A DNA stretch of 64,000 nt from Sphingomonas yunnanensis. Its GTDB lineage: Bacteria; Pseudomonadota; Alphaproteobacteria; Sphingomonadales; Sphingomonadaceae. The notes beneath the pieces are model-generated. The model had not been told where the DNA came from. It worked only from the letters and a program-made list of their open reading frames with translations, and searched no databases. The position numbers were made by a program, and so were the translations under genes. Shown here piece after piece: positions 37,876-47,183 of this stretch (the first letter of the stretch is position 1; each line of letters starts with the position of its first letter). The stretch is taken from positions 372,001-436,000 of the forward strand of contig NZ_JAIOKB010000001.1 in assembly GCF_019898765.1 (NCBI RefSeq). Reading direction: 5' to 3'.

Positions 37876-38525
37876 TGGCGGTGGAAGCCAAGGGATGGGA
37901 CCGCAACGGCATGGCGGCGCGCGCCGCGCGCGAGCTGCGCGACGGCTATTACGTCAATCTCGGCATCGGCATCCCGACGCTGGTCGCCAACAATATCCCG
38001 GACGGCATCGCCGTCACGCTGCAGAGCGAGAACGGCATGCTGGGCATCGGTCCGTTCCCCTATGACGACGCGGTCGACGCCGACCTGATCAACGCGGGCA
38101 AGCAGACGATCAGCGAGCTGCCGCAATCGGCCTATTTCGGCAGCGAGCAGAGCTTCGCGATGATCCGCGGCGGTCATATCGACCTCACCGTGCTGGGCGC
38201 GATGGAGGTGTCCGAGCGCGGCGACATCGCCAACTGGATGATCCCGGGCAAGATGATCAAGGGCATGGGCGGCGCGATGGATCTCGTCGCCGGCGTCAAG
38301 AAGATCATCGTGGTGATGGAGCATGTGGCCAAGGACGGCGCGCCCAAGTTCATCCCGGCGTGCACGCTGCCGCTGACCGGGCGCGACGTGGTCGACATGA
38401 TCGTCACTGACCTGGCGGTGTTCCAGCGCCCCGACCATCGCAGCGCCTTTCGCCTGATCGAGTTGGCGCCAGGGGTGACGGCCGACGAAGTCGCCGCCAA
38501 GACGAGCGCGCACTACGAGGCCTGA
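37875..38525 (+). CDS. scoB: 3-oxoacid CoA-transferase subunit B
   Basis: 216 residues; ATG at 37875 with AAGGAG eight bases ahead. The catalytic glutamate is E52 in [12 protein letters not shown], and other family blocks are [31 protein letters not shown] and [14 protein letters not shown]. Works with scoA. Starts inside the stop of the phosphatase gene and is followed four bases later by a GST gene. Confidence 0.95.
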   Translation: MAVEAKGWDRNGMAARAARELRDGYYVNLGIGIPTLVANNIPDGIAVTLQSENGMLGIGPFPYDDAVDADLINAGKQTISELPQSAYFGSEQSFAMIRGGHIDLTVLGAMEVSERGDIANWMIPGKMIKGMGGAMDLVAGVKKIIVVMEHVAKDGAPKFIPACTLPLTGRDVVDMIVTDLAVFQRPDHRSAFRLIELAPGVTADEVAAKTSAHYEA

Positions 38526-38529
38526 CGCG

Positions 38530-39219
38530 ATGACCTACACGCTGATCACCGCCAACCGGAACTATTCGAGCTGGTCGCTGCGGCCGTGGCTGCTGATGCG
38601 CGCGCTCGGCATCGGCTTCGACGACCGGATCGAGCCCTTCGCCTCGCTGGATAATCATGAGGCGTTCCGCGCCTTCTCGCCGACCGGGCAGGTGCCGGTG
38701 CTGCGTGACGGCGAGCGGACGGTGTGGGACTCGCTCGGCATCGCTTTGTATCTCGCCGAGCGCCATACCGGCGTGTGGCCGGCAGACGAGGCGGCGCGTG
38801 CCTGGGCGGTCTGCGCGGTGGCGGAGATGCACGGAGGCTTCGGCGCGCTGCGGCGCGAGCGGACGATGACGGTGGGGCAGCGGATCAGACCGACGCGGGG
38901 CTCGGCCGCGCTGGCGCGTGACGTCGCGCGGATCGCCGAGCTGTGGGACGAGGGACTGTCGCGCTTCGGCGGCCCGTGGCTGGCAGGCGAACGTTTCACC
39001 GCGGTCGACGCTTTCTACGCGCCGGTGGCGTTCCGCGCGCGGGCGTGGGGGATCGACGTCGGTGCCGCTGGCGCGCGCTGGGTCGAGACGCTGCTGGAAC
39101 ATCCCGCTACGCGCGAGTGGGAGACCGCTGCGCTGGCGGAGACATTCCGGGAGGAGGGACATGAGGCCGAGGTGGCGGCCTATGGCGAGGTGACCGAGGA
39201 CCTTCGCGCGACGGCGTGA
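38530..39219 (+). CDS. Glutathione S-transferase family protein
   Basis: 229 residues. The N-terminal thioredoxin-like domain opens MTYTLITANRNYSSWSLRPW, with S14 in the usual catalytic position of this branch, and holds the GSH-binding TGQVPVLRDG and WDSLGIALYLAE. The C-terminal all-helical domain includes LAGERFTAVDAFYAPVAFRA. It follows scoB by four bases, so it is likely the last gene of that operon. Substrate unknown. Confidence 0.92.
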   Translation: MTYTLITANRNYSSWSLRPWLLMRALGIGFDDRIEPFASLDNHEAFRAFSPTGQVPVLRDGERTVWDSLGIALYLAERHTGVWPADEAARAWAVCAVAEMHGGFGALRRERTMTVGQRIRPTRGSAALARDVARIAELWDEGLSRFGGPWLAGERFTAVDAFYAPVAFRARAWGIDVGAAGARWVETLLEHPATREWETAALAETFREEGHEAEVAAYGEVTEDLRATA

Positions 39220-39242
39220 GAGGTTTGCATCGCGCGCCATCG

Positions 39243-39317
39243 TTCTCCTGCGCACGCAGGAGCCCAGGGTCACAGAGTGGGGCGCTCGCGGCGCTGGGTT
39301 GCTGCGCACGCAGGAAC
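39243..39317. repeat. Intergenic repeat, family C copy
   Basis: TTCTCCTGCGCACGCAGGAG followed by CCCAGGGTC, mirrored by GCGCTGGGTTGCTGCGCACG followed by CAGGAAC. Confidence 0.65.
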
Positions 39318-39357
39318 ATGAGGTGTTTGAAAGGCAAGCGATCCCCTGCCCAAGCGG

Positions 39358-39453
39358 CGTCATCCCGAACTCGTTTCAGGATCCACCGTCCCGCAGATGG
39401 CCGCGCCGCTGAGTATGCCGCACCGTGGATCCTGAAACGAGTTCAGGATGACG
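39358..39453. repeat. MITE-like inverted repeat, family A copy 3
   Basis: 96 bases: CGTCATCCCGAACTCGTTTC then AGGATCCACCGT on the left, ACCGTGGATCCTGAAACGAG then TTCAGGATGACG on the right. The best-preserved copy, with nearly perfect arms. Confidence 0.8.
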
Positions 39454-39613
39454 CCAGCAGGTGGGTGGGTAGGTGCGACATGTTCAGATCCTTCGCCACT
39501 GGGGAAGGCCCCTCACGCACTTACCCGTTCCGCCGATCCTCAGCCGAGACCCACGACATTTCCTATCGCTCTGCCTTGGACGCGCACGCCTTTTCGGTTA
39601 ACAGCCGCGGATC

Positions 39614-41041
39614 ATGTCAAGTTCGCGCACCTTGTACGAGAAGGTCTGGGACGCTCACGTAGTCGAGCGCCGAGACGATGGTTCCTGCCTGATCTACATC
39701 GACCGCCACCTGCTCCACGAGGTGACCAGCCCACAGGCGTTCGAAGGCCTGCGCGCCGCGGGCCGCCGTGTGCGCCGCCGCGACCTCACGCTCGCGGTGC
39801 CTGACCACAACCTCCCCACGACCGCGCGCACCGACGCCGCCGGGAAGGAACTTCCCATCGCCGACCGCGAGAGCGCCGAGCAGCTCGCCGCGCTTCGCCG
39901 CAACGTCGCCGAATTCGACGTGCCCTATATCGACGCCCTGTCGGTCAATCAGGGGATCGTCCACGTCGTCGGCCCCGAGCAGGGCTTCACGCTGCCGGGC
40001 ACCACGATGGTGTGCGGCGACAGCCACACCTCGGCGCACGGCGCGCTGGGCGCGCTCGCCTTCGGCATCGGCACCAGCGAGGTCGAGCACGTCCTCGCGA
40101 CGCAGACGCTGATCCTCTCGCCCTCCAAGACGATGGAGGTCCGTGTCGACGGCACGCTCGGCTACGGCGTCAGCGCCAAGGACGTGGTGCTCGCGATCAT
40201 CGGCAGGATCGGCGCGGCGGGCGGTACGGGCCATGTCATCGAGTTCACCGGCGAGGTGATCCGCGCGCTGTCGGTCGAGGGGCGACTGACGATCGCCAAC
40301 ATGTCGATCGAGGGCGGCGCGCGCGCGGGCATGATCGCGCCCGACGAGACCACCTTCGCCTATCTCAAGGGTCGCCCGATGGCGCCGCAGGGCGACGACT
40401 GGGCGCGCGCGGTTGACTGGTGGCGCACGCTGCCGAGCGACGCGGGCGCGCGCTACGATAAGGTCGTGCGGCTGGAGGCGAGCGACATCGCCCCGGCGCT
40501 CACCTGGGGCACCAGCCCCGAGGACGTCGTGCCGATCACCGGGAGCGTCCCCGCGCCCGACAGTTTCGCCGACGCCTCGAAGCGCGCCGCCGCGCAGAAG
40601 TCGCTCGATTACATGGGGCTCACCCCGGGCATGCGGATGCAGGACGTACCGATCCAGCATGTCTTCATCGGTAGCTGCACCAACAGCCGCATCGAGGACC
40701 TGCGCGCCGCGGCCTCGGTGGCGAACGGCCGCCACGTCGCCGACGGCGTGCGCGCGTTGGTCGTCCCCGGCTCGGGGCTGGTCAAGCGCCAGGCCGAGGC
40801 CGAGGGGCTCGACCGCATCTTCACCGCCGCGGGCTTCGAGTGGCGCGAGCCGGGCTGCTCGATGTGCCTCGCGATGAACCCCGACAAGGTGCCCGCGGGG
40901 GAGCGCTGCGCCTCGACCTCGAACCGAAATTTCGTGGGAAGACAGGGACCTGGCTCGCGCACCCATCTGTTGTCACCGGCGATGGCGGCGGCGGCGGCGG
41001 TGACCGGGCGGCTCGCCGACGTGCGCGAGCTGATGGGCTGA
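39614..41041 (+). CDS. leuC: 3-isopropylmalate dehydratase large subunit LeuC
   Basis: 475 residues, aconitase family. Fe-S cysteines in [13 protein letters not shown] and [13 protein letters not shown]; substrate-site blocks [19 protein letters not shown] and [14 protein letters not shown]. Isomerises 2-isopropylmalate to 3-isopropylmalate together with LeuD. Followed by a 35-residue peptide gene and leuD in the same direction. Confidence 0.97.
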   Translation: MSSSRTLYEKVWDAHVVERRDDGSCLIYIDRHLLHEVTSPQAFEGLRAAGRRVRRRDLTLAVPDHNLPTTARTDAAGKELPIADRESAEQLAALRRNVAEFDVPYIDALSVNQGIVHVVGPEQGFTLPGTTMVCGDSHTSAHGALGALAFGIGTSEVEHVLATQTLILSPSKTMEVRVDGTLGYGVSAKDVVLAIIGRIGAAGGTGHVIEFTGEVIRALSVEGRLTIANMSIEGGARAGMIAPDETTFAYLKGRPMAPQGDDWARAVDWWRTLPSDAGARYDKVVRLEASDIAPALTWGTSPEDVVPITGSVPAPDSFADASKRAAAQKSLDYMGLTPGMRMQDVPIQHVFIGSCTNSRIEDLRAAASVANGRHVADGVRALVVPGSGLVKRQAEAEGLDRIFTAAGFEWREPGCSMCLAMNPDKVPAGERCASTSNRNFVGRQGPGSRTHLLSPAMAAAAAVTGRLADVRELMG

Positions 41042-41068
41042 CGGCGCGATAATCCGAGGGGATAATCC

Positions 41069-41176
41069 ATGAAGAAAGTGCTCATGTTCCTGATCGCAGG
41101 CTCGGTGCTGAGCGGCGTGGCCGCCTATGCGGCGATCGCCAAGCCAGCGGTCCCGCCGAGCAACCCGGCGCGCTGA
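41069..41176 (+). CDS. 35-residue membrane/secreted peptide between leuC and leuD
   Basis: [20 protein letters not shown] then a short Ala/Pro tail ([14 protein letters not shown]). The lysine-rich start plus a hydrophobic stretch looks like a signal anchor; there is no cysteine, so it is not a lipoprotein. GAGGGG lies about eight bases ahead of the ATG, and the stop overlaps the leuD ATG (TGATG), so it is translationally coupled. Too short for family assignment. Confidence 0.6.
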   Translation: MKKVLMFLIAGSVLSGVAAYAAIAKPAVPPSNPAR

Positions 41177-41808
41177 TGCGGGCCGTCACCCGCGTCGGCG
41201 GCACCGCTTACCCCTGGGGTGCCAAGAACGTCGACACCGACGTCATCATCCCGGCGCACTGGCTCAAGACGATCACGCGCTCGGGGCTCGGCCGCGGCGC
41301 CTTCGAGACGGTGCGCGCGCAGCCCGGCAATCTCTTCGACGACCCGCGCTACGCCGGCGCGCCGATCCTGATCGCGGGGGACAATTTCGGCTGCGGCTCG
41401 AGCCGCGAGCATGCCGCCTGGGCGCTCGCCGACATGGGAGTGCAGGCGGTGATCGCGCCGAGCTTCTCCGACATCTTCTCGGGCAATGCGTTCAAGAACG
41501 GCATCGTCACCGTGGTGCTGCCGCAGGAGGCGGTGGACCGGCTGGTCGAGGTGGCGAAGACCGACCCGGTCACTGTCGACCTCGAGACGATGACGGTCAC
41601 CACGCCGTACCAGGATCGCTACACCTTCGCGCTCGACCCCTTCCGGCGCCGCTGCCTGATGGAGGGGCTGGACGAGGTCGGCCTCACGCTGGCAAAGGAT
41701 ACCGTGATTTCGAATTTCGAGGAGCGGCTCGGCGTCGAGCGCCCCTGGATCGGGCACGGGAGAGCGGACGATGCGGGCCTTGCTGTCGAGGGCGCCGGGC
41801 GGGCCTGA
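41176..41808 (+). CDS. leuD: 3-isopropylmalate dehydratase small subunit LeuD
   Basis: 210 residues; swivel domain of the LeuCD enzyme with [17 protein letters not shown] near the start and [20 protein letters not shown]. The reading frame continues about 12 residues past the usual ERPWI end and overlaps the next gene's start by 38 bases. Starts inside the stop of the small peptide gene. Confidence 0.96.
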   Translation: MRAVTRVGGTAYPWGAKNVDTDVIIPAHWLKTITRSGLGRGAFETVRAQPGNLFDDPRYAGAPILIAGDNFGCGSSREHAAWALADMGVQAVIAPSFSDIFSGNAFKNGIVTVVLPQEAVDRLVEVAKTDPVTVDLETMTVTTPYQDRYTFALDPFRRRCLMEGLDEVGLTLAKDTVISNFEERLGVERPWIGHGRADDAGLAVEGAGRA

Positions 41809-42772
41809 CACGCTGGAGATCGGCGACCTGCCCGATCCCGTCGCGGGCGCGGGCGAGGTGGTGGTCGCGGTGAAGGCCTGCGCGATCAACTTTCCCGACG
41901 TGCTGGTCATAGAGGACCGCTACCAGATGCGCCCGCCGCGTCCCTTCGCGCCGGGAGGCGAGATCGCGGGCGTGATCGACGCGGTCGGGGAGGGCGTTAC
42001 CCGCTGGCAGATCGGCGACCGCGTGATGGGCAACACGATGATGGGCGGGTTGAGCGAGCGGCTACGCTTCGCCGAGGATGCGCTCCACGCCGTGCCCGAA
42101 GGGCGCAGCTTCGAGGAAGCGTCCGCGCTGCTGCTCACCTATGCGACGACGATCCACGCGCTGATCGATCGCGGCGGGATCGCCGCGGGCGAGCGGCTGC
42201 TGGTGCTGGGCGCCGCGGGCGGGGTCGGGCTCGCCGCGGTGGAACTGGGCAAGGCGCTCGGCGCACATGTCGTCGGCGCGGTGTCGAGCGAGCCCAAAGC
42301 GACGGCGGTTCGCGCGGCCGGTGCGGACGAAACATTGGTCTACGGCCGCGCGCCGTTCGACAGGGAGCAGAGCAAGGCGCTGGCAGAAAGCTTCAAGGCG
42401 GCCGCGGGACCAGGAGGCTTCGACCTGGTCTACGATCCCGTCGGCGGCGACTATGCCGAGCCCGCGCTGCGCTCGCTCGGCTGGGAGGGGCGCTACCTCG
42501 TGGTCGGCTTCCCCGCCGGCATCCCCAAGCTGCCGCTCAATCTGACGTTGCTGAAGAGCTGCGACGTGCGCGGCGTCTTCTGGGGCGCGTTCGCGACGCG
42601 CCATCCCGAGCGCAACCGCGCGCATATCGCGCGCCTCTTCGACCTATGGGCGGAGGGCAGGATCGCGCCGCGCGTCACCGAGGTGTTCCCGTTCGAGCGC
42701 GGCGGCGAGGCGATCGCGCGCATGGCGGCGCGTGAGGCGGTGGGCAAGCTGGTGGTGCGGGTGGGGGCGTAG
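41771..42772 (+). CDS. NADPH:quinone oxidoreductase-like zinc-free MDR protein
   Basis: 333 residues, medium-chain reductase family without catalytic zinc. [20 protein letters not shown] is the quinone reductase pattern, followed by [11 protein letters not shown], the nucleotide motif [20 protein letters not shown] and [20 protein letters not shown]. Reduces quinones or enoyl substrates with NADPH; the exact substrate cannot be read. Its start codon lies within the leuD 3' end, in another frame. Confidence 0.92.
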   Translation: MRALLSRAPGGPDTLEIGDLPDPVAGAGEVVVAVKACAINFPDVLVIEDRYQMRPPRPFAPGGEIAGVIDAVGEGVTRWQIGDRVMGNTMMGGLSERLRFAEDALHAVPEGRSFEEASALLLTYATTIHALIDRGGIAAGERLLVLGAAGGVGLAAVELGKALGAHVVGAVSSEPKATAVRAAGADETLVYGRAPFDREQSKALAESFKAAAGPGGFDLVYDPVGGDYAEPALRSLGWEGRYLVVGFPAGIPKLPLNLTLLKSCDVRGVFWGAFATRHPERNRAHIARLFDLWAEGRIAPRVTEVFPFERGGEAIARMAAREAVGKLVVRVGA

Positions 42773-42937
42773 GGCTCGTTGAAGACTAGCTTTGTCGATC
42801 CTCCCCGCGCAGGGAGGGACGACGCGGTAAGCGAGAATGCGGATTGGCCGACGACCCCGCGGCTCATCCGCCCGCCCGCCCGTTGCGCCGCGCCCCCGCG
42901 CGCACTATCCCGGTATGCTACATCGTGGGGAACCAGC

Positions 42938-43261
42938 ATGACCGCTTTCGAGGACCGCCAGCGCGCGTTCGAGGCCAAGTTCGCGCGCGACGAGGAAGCG
43001 GCGTTCCGCATCGTGGCGCGGCGCAACCGCCTCGTCGGGCAATGGGCCGCCGAGCTGATGCAGCTCACCCCCGCCGAGACCGACGCTTATGCCAAGGCGG
43101 TCGTCCAGGCCGATTTCGAGGAGGCCGGGGACGAGGACGTGGTGCGCAAGGTGTACGGTGACCTCACCGCCGCCAACGTCGACGTCGAGGAGTCCGCGGT
43201 GCGCCGCGCGCTCGAGGAGAAGACGATCGAGGCGCGGCGCCAGCTGCTGCAGTCGGAGTAA
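42938..43261 (+). CDS. ATPase inhibitor subunit zeta (DUF1476 family)
   Basis: 107 residues starting MTAFEDRQRAFEAKFARDEE, the characteristic opening of DUF1476, known from Paracoccus denitrificans as the zeta subunit that blocks ATP hydrolysis by F1-ATPase. All-helical with a KVYGDLTAANVDVEE middle segment. Start ATG at 42938. Followed five bases later by the bolA gene. Confidence 0.93.
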   Translation: MTAFEDRQRAFEAKFARDEEAAFRIVARRNRLVGQWAAELMQLTPAETDAYAKAVVQADFEEAGDEDVVRKVYGDLTAANVDVEESAVRRALEEKTIEARRQLLQSE

Positions 43262-43266
43262 GACGG

Positions 43267-43500
43267 ATGCCGATGGAAGGGGCGGAGATCGCCGCGCTGA
43301 TCAAGGCAGGCATCCCCGATGCCGAGGTAGAGATGACCGATCTCGCCGGCGACGGCGACCATTGGTCCGCGCGAGTCGTGGCGCCGTCGTTCGCTGGCAT
43401 GCCGCGGGTGAGGCAGCACCAGGCGGTCTATGCCGCGCTGGGCGGGCGCATGGGCGGCGTGTTGCACGCCTTGCAGTTGACCACCGCCGTTCCGAAATAA
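43267..43500 (+). CDS. BolA family protein
   Basis: 77 residues; short BolA branch with DLAGDGDHWSARVVAPSFAG and RVRQHQAVYAALGGRMGG, where the conserved histidine can share an Fe-S cluster with a monothiol glutaredoxin. That glutaredoxin is the next gene, 24 bases on, matching the known BolA-Grx partnership in iron sensing and Fe-S delivery. Confidence 0.94.
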   Translation: MPMEGAEIAALIKAGIPDAEVEMTDLAGDGDHWSARVVAPSFAGMPRVRQHQAVYAALGGRMGGVLHALQLTTAVPK

Positions 43501-43524
43501 GCGCGGTACAAGAGGGTTGAACCG

Positions 43525-43863
43525 ATGACCGACGACACGAACGCCCGCATCGACGCGGTGGTGAAGAACAATCCGGTGGTGCTGTTCATGAAGGGCACGC
43601 CGCTGTTCCCGCAATGCGGTTTCTCCAGCCGCGCGGTCGCGATCCTGGAGCGGCTCGGCGTCACGTTCGAGAGCGTCGACGTGCTGCAGGACCAGGCGAT
43701 CCGGCAGGGTATCAAGGGCTATTCGGACTGGCCGACGATCCCGCAGCTCTATGTCGGCGGCGAGTTCGTCGGCGGCTCGGACATCATGATGGAGATGTAT
43801 GAGTCGGGCGAGCTGGCCGAGCTGTTCCAAGGTGCCGGCGCCGCGGCGGCGGAGGCGAAGTAA
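43525..43863 (+). CDS. grxD: Monothiol glutaredoxin (Grx4/GrxD type)
   Basis: 112 residues. Active-site motif CGFS (Cys31) in [19 protein letters not shown], with [19 protein letters not shown] forming the glutathione site. Binds a [2Fe-2S] cluster as homodimer or with BolA, encoded just upstream. Ends the DUF1476-bolA-grxD group. Confidence 0.95.
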   Translation: MTDDTNARIDAVVKNNPVVLFMKGTPLFPQCGFSSRAVAILERLGVTFESVDVLQDQAIRQGIKGYSDWPTIPQLYVGGEFVGGSDIMMEMYESGELAELFQGAGAAAAEAK

Positions 43864-44276
43864 GCTGAGAGCGGGGAGGCGGCGTCTCCCTATCTGAAGC
43901 GACCGTTACCCCGGCGTTCGTCGGGGCGACGCCTTGGGAGAACGGTGCGATCGCGGCACTTCGGTGAGCGCGAGCCGTGCTCCTGTACGTGGACGACTGG
44001 GTCTATGTACCTCCCGCTCGTGGCTGTGGGTTCCCCCGTGCGCAGGAACACGGCGAGGCCGACAAGCGCTTTTTGCCGGAGCGGGGGGCGCGAGAGCGCC
44101 AGATCGTTGAACTCGCGCCGTACCCGTCCGAGGCACGACGACGCTTTCGACCGCGCCCTGCCGCGTCGCGCTTCGGAACGCCCCGCGCCATTTCGCCGCA
44201 TTGTTCTGTCGGTTAAGCAACTCGCCGAGGCGCGCCAGTAATCGGGAATGACGGTATCCCGCCACTCGTTCGCGCA
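43864..44276. other. Gap between grxD and the BlaI-type gene
   Basis: About 410 bases with no convincing gene. It contains a family C-like repeat at 43977-44057 (GTGCTCCTGTACGTGG ... GTGGGTTCCCCCGTGCGCAG) and a short GGGGAGGCGGCGTCTCCC hairpin just after grxD that might terminate it. Confidence 0.55.
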
Positions 44277-44278
44277 TT

Positions 44279-44294
44279 GACTACAACCGTAATC
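44279..44294 (+). promoter_or_regulatory. BlaI-type operator 1
   Basis: GACTACAACCGTAATC, a palindrome with one mismatch pair (GAYTAC-N4-GTARTC). It overlaps a possible -35 TTGACT at 44277-44282. Confidence 0.75.
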
Positions 44295-44302
44295 GCCTAC
44301 AT

Positions 44303-44318
44303 GATTACAACCGTAGTC
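44303..44318 (+). promoter_or_regulatory. BlaI-type operator 2
   Basis: GATTACAACCGTAGTC, same GAYTAC-N4-GTARTC pattern, centred 24 bases from operator 1 and 15 bases ahead of the GTG start of the repressor gene. Similar to the TACTACA-type sites of BlaI/MecI repressors. Confidence 0.75.
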
Positions 44319-44333
44319 GATGAGGAGCGAGTC

Positions 44334-44702
44334 GTGGCCGAGCGGATCAGCGATGCCGAGCATGCGGTGATGGAGGTGCTGTGGGATGACAGCCCGCTCA
44401 CCGCCCAGGAGGTGGCCGAGCGGGTCGATCCCGCGCGCGGCTGGAGCGCTGCCACCGTCAAGACCCTGCTCGGCCGGCTGCTCGCCAAGGAGGCAGTGCG
44501 CCACGAGGTCGACGGCCGCCGCTACCTCTACAGCCCCGCGGTGCAGCGCGAGGATTATGTCGAGGGCGAGTCGCGCCGGCTGATCGACCGGCTGTTCGGC
44601 GGCCGGCTTACCCCCCTCGTCGCGCATCTCGCCGAGCGCGACGCGCTCACCGAGCAGGACATCAACGAGATCGAGGCACTTCTGCGGGAGTTGAAGCAAT
44701 GA
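44334..44702 (+). CDS. BlaI/MecI/CopY family transcriptional repressor
   Basis: 122 residues from the GTG at 44334, chosen because GAGGAG lies seven bases ahead and because earlier in-frame starts would place the operators inside the gene. Winged-helix domain ISDAEHAVMEVLWDDSPLTA, recognition region VDPARGWSAATVKTLLGRLL and wing VDGRRYLYSP are typical. Probably autorepresses the pair blaI-like/M56 through the two palindromes upstream. Overlaps the M56 gene (ATGA). Confidence 0.94.
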   Translation: MAERISDAEHAVMEVLWDDSPLTAQEVAERVDPARGWSAATVKTLLGRLLAKEAVRHEVDGRRYLYSPAVQREDYVEGESRRLIDRLFGGRLTPLVAHLAERDALTEQDINEIEALLRELKQ

Positions 44703-46243
44703 TCGCCTGGGCCATGGAAACGTTGCTCGCGTCGGCGCTGCTCATGCTCGCCGTGCTGGTGCTGCGCGCGCCGGTGCGGCGGACCTTCGGCGCGCCGGTC
44801 GCTTACGCGCTCTGGGCGATCCCCGCGCTGCGGCTGCTGCTGCCGCCGCTGCCCGCCGGCTGGCGCGCCGAGGCGCTGCCGACGCTCGCGTCGCTGCCCG
44901 CGGCGGAGCCGATCGCGCGCGCGCTCGAGCCGGTCGCCGCGCTGCCCGCGCTGGTGCCGCAGACGGCGTCGCTGCTGCCGGCGATCGTGCTCGGTACCTG
45001 GGCCGCCGGCGCGGTCGCGCTGCTGCTGTGGCAGGTCGCCGATTACTGGCACTTCCGCTACCGGCTGCTGCGCCACGGCCTCGCGCTCGACCAGATCGGC
45101 GGCATCACCATCGTGCAGAGCGAGACGGCGAGCGGCCCGGTGGCGTTCGGCGTGTTCGACAAGGTCGTCGCCTTCCCGCGCGACTTCGCCGCGCGCTTCG
45201 ACGCCGAGGAGCGCGCGCTCGCGCTCGAGCATGAGCTCGGCCATCACCGCCGCGGCGACCTCGTCGCCAACTGGGTGGCGCTGGCGGTACTCGCGGTCCA
45301 CTGGTTCAACCCGCTTGCCTGGGTCGCCTTCCGCGCTTTCCGCGCCGACCAGGAGATGGCCAATGACGCGGGCGTGCTCGCGCGGCTCGGCGGCGCGTCG
45401 CGACACGCTTATGGCTGCGCGATCGTCAAGGCGGCGCACGGCCGCGCTGTCACCGCCACCTGCCACCTCCACACCGTCAAGGATCTGAAGGGGAGACTGC
45501 GCATGCTGGGCAGGACGCGCGCCTCGCGCACCCGCACGACGCTCGGCGTCGTCGCCACCGCCACGATCGCGCTCGGCGCGCTGGGGCTCACCGCCTCGGG
45601 CACCCAGGCGGCGGAGCGGATGCGCGGCGGAGTCGAGGAGGCGGTCGGGATCGACCCCCACGGCTTCGACGACGCGCTGTCGCTGATGGCGAGCTTCCCC
45701 GAGCCGCCCGCCGCCCCGGCGGTCCCTAGCGTTCCTCCGTCGCCCGCGGCCGGTCACCACGGCCAGCGCGTCACGATCGTGCACGACGGTGAGGCCACGA
45801 CCTACGAGGACCAGGAAGCGGCCGACGACATCGCGGCGCACCCGGTACCCACCCCGCCGGTGCCCCCGGTAGCGCCGCTGGCGCCGGTGCCCGCCTTCGC
45901 CTCGGTCCCGCCCATGCCGCCGGTGCCCCCTGTCGCGAGTCGCCGCTGCGGCGGCGAGCCGACCCGCTTCGTGATGAGCGCGACGCAGGACGGCCAGCGC
46001 GTCACCGTGATCTGCACCGACCATGTCGAGCGCGCCGCGCGCGAGGCGAGCCGGGCGGCGGTGGAGGCGCGCGGCCAGCGCGACGGCGCGATGCGCACCG
46101 CGCTGGCCAGCCTGGAGCAGACCCGCGCACAGATCGCCGTGAACCGTGACATGCCCGCCGAGGCGCGCCGCGACGCGGTCCGCGAGATCGAGCAGGCGAT
46201 GCGCGAAGTGCGCGAGGAGATGGCGCGGCACGACGACGACTGA
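44699..46243 (+). CDS. M56-family membrane metallopeptidase (BlaR1-like)
   Basis: 514 residues. Four membrane spans in the first half, zinc motif HELGHH (H178, E179, H182) on the cytoplasmic loop, and further helix near HWFNPLAWVAFRAF. In BlaR1/MecR1 this protease domain triggers cleavage of the BlaI repressor. Unlike BlaR1, the C-terminus has no penicillin-binding domain: it is a Pro-rich segment (PPVPPVAPLAPVP, PPMPPVPPV) followed by a small domain with CGG and CTD and a coiled-coil tail. The inducing signal is therefore unknown. Confidence 0.9.
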   Translation: MIAWAMETLLASALLMLAVLVLRAPVRRTFGAPVAYALWAIPALRLLLPPLPAGWRAEALPTLASLPAAEPIARALEPVAALPALVPQTASLLPAIVLGTWAAGAVALLLWQVADYWHFRYRLLRHGLALDQIGGITIVQSETASGPVAFGVFDKVVAFPRDFAARFDAEERALALEHELGHHRRGDLVANWVALAVLAVHWFNPLAWVAFRAFRADQEMANDAGVLARLGGASRHAYGCAIVKAAHGRAVTATCHLHTVKDLKGRLRMLGRTRASRTRTTLGVVATATIALGALGLTASGTQAAERMRGGVEEAVGIDPHGFDDALSLMASFPEPPAAPAVPSVPPSPAAGHHGQRVTIVHDGEATTYEDQEAADDIAAHPVPTPPVPPVAPLAPVPAFASVPPMPPVPPVASRRCGGEPTRFVMSATQDGQRVTVICTDHVERAAREASRAAVEARGQRDGAMRTALASLEQTRAQIAVNRDMPAEARRDAVREIEQAMREVREEMARHDDD

Positions 46244-46319
46244 GCCGCGCCGCCCGCTTCGGCCCGATCGCTTCGCCCCGGCTTGCTTCGCCGTCGCGCA
46301 GCCGCCATCTGGTGGCGCG

Positions 46320-47183
46320 ATGGCGAAGCCTCCTCCCACCGGCGTGGCCGTGCCGCTCGAGCCGCTCGTCACTCGCGTGCTCGCCCCCAACGCCTCGGCC
46401 TATACCTACACGGGGACGCAGACTCATATCGTCGGGCGTGACGATGTCGCGGTGATCGATCCTGGTCCCGACGACGCCGCGCACCTCACCGCGCTCCACG
46501 CCGCGATCGCGGGACGCTCTGTGCGCGCCATCCTGATCACGCACCACCACCGCGACCATTCCCCCGCCGCGCGCGCGCTCGCCGCCGCGGCCGGCGCGCC
46601 GATCGTCGGCGCCGCCGCCACGGTGCGCGGCGAGGCGGCCGAGGGCGCCACCGTCGACGCCGCATTCGATCGCGACTATGCCCCCGATCGCGTCCTCGCC
46701 GACGGCGACAGCGTGAGCGGCGACGGCTGGACGCTCACCGCGCTCGCCACGCCGGGCCACACCAGCGAGCACCTCGCCTACGCGCTGGAGGAGAGCGGGG
46801 CGCTGTTCTCGGGCGACCATGTGATGGGCTGGGCCACCAGCGTGATCTCGCCCCCCGACGGCGACATGGGCGCGTATCTTGCCAGCCTCGAACTGCTGCT
46901 CGCGCGCGACGACCGCGTCTATTACCCCGGTCACGGCGAGGCGGTGGAGCGTCCGCGGCGGCTGGTGCGCGGCATGCTCGGGCATCGCAAGCAGCGTGAG
47001 GGGCAGATCGTTCGGCTGCTCACCGCCGCGCCGCGCAGCGTCGCCGCGCTGGTGGAACGCATGTACGTCGGGCTCGACCCGCGGCTGGCGGGGGCGGCGG
47101 CGCGCTCGGTGCTGGCGCATCTGATCGATCTGGAGCGGCGCGGGATGGCGACACAGGAGGAGGGCGCGTGGCGGATCACCTGA
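46320..47183 (+). CDS. MBL-fold metallohydrolase
   Basis: 287 residues from the ATG at 46320. Zinc site THHHRDHS (HxHxDH), GHTSEHLAY (third histidine) and SGDHVMGWATSVISPP (aspartate) mark the LACTB2-like branch, and the C-terminal winged-helix segment (AARSVLAHLIDLERRGMA) is present too. LACTB2 relatives are ribonucleases or hydrolases, not beta-lactamases. It sits 76 bases after the M56 gene, and its 3' end overlaps the DUF4230 gene by 16 bases. Confidence 0.92.
   Translation: MAKPPPTGVAVPLEPLVTRVLAPNASAYTYTGTQTHIVGRDDVAVIDPGPDDAAHLTALHAAIAGRSVRAILITHHHRDHSPAARALAAAAGAPIVGAAATVRGEAAEGATVDAAFDRDYAPDRVLADGDSVSGDGWTLTALATPGHTSEHLAYALEESGALFSGDHVMGWATSVISPPDGDMGAYLASLELLLARDDRVYYPGHGEAVERPRRLVRGMLGHRKQREGQIVRLLTAAPRSVAALVERMYVGLDPRLAGAAARSVLAHLIDLERRGMATQEEGAWRIT

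Larger units (their letters stand above)
39220..39613. other. Repeat-filled gap before leuC
   Basis: Holds one family C and one family A repeat, then about 160 bases that should contain the leuC promoter. No leucine-rich leader peptide or clear attenuator hairpin was found. Confidence 0.6.

Noticed and set aside
46320-47183. Reading the MBL-fold gene beside BlaI/M56 genes as a beta-lactamase
   Set aside because: Its motifs and winged-helix tail fit the LACTB2-like branch, and it has no signal peptide.
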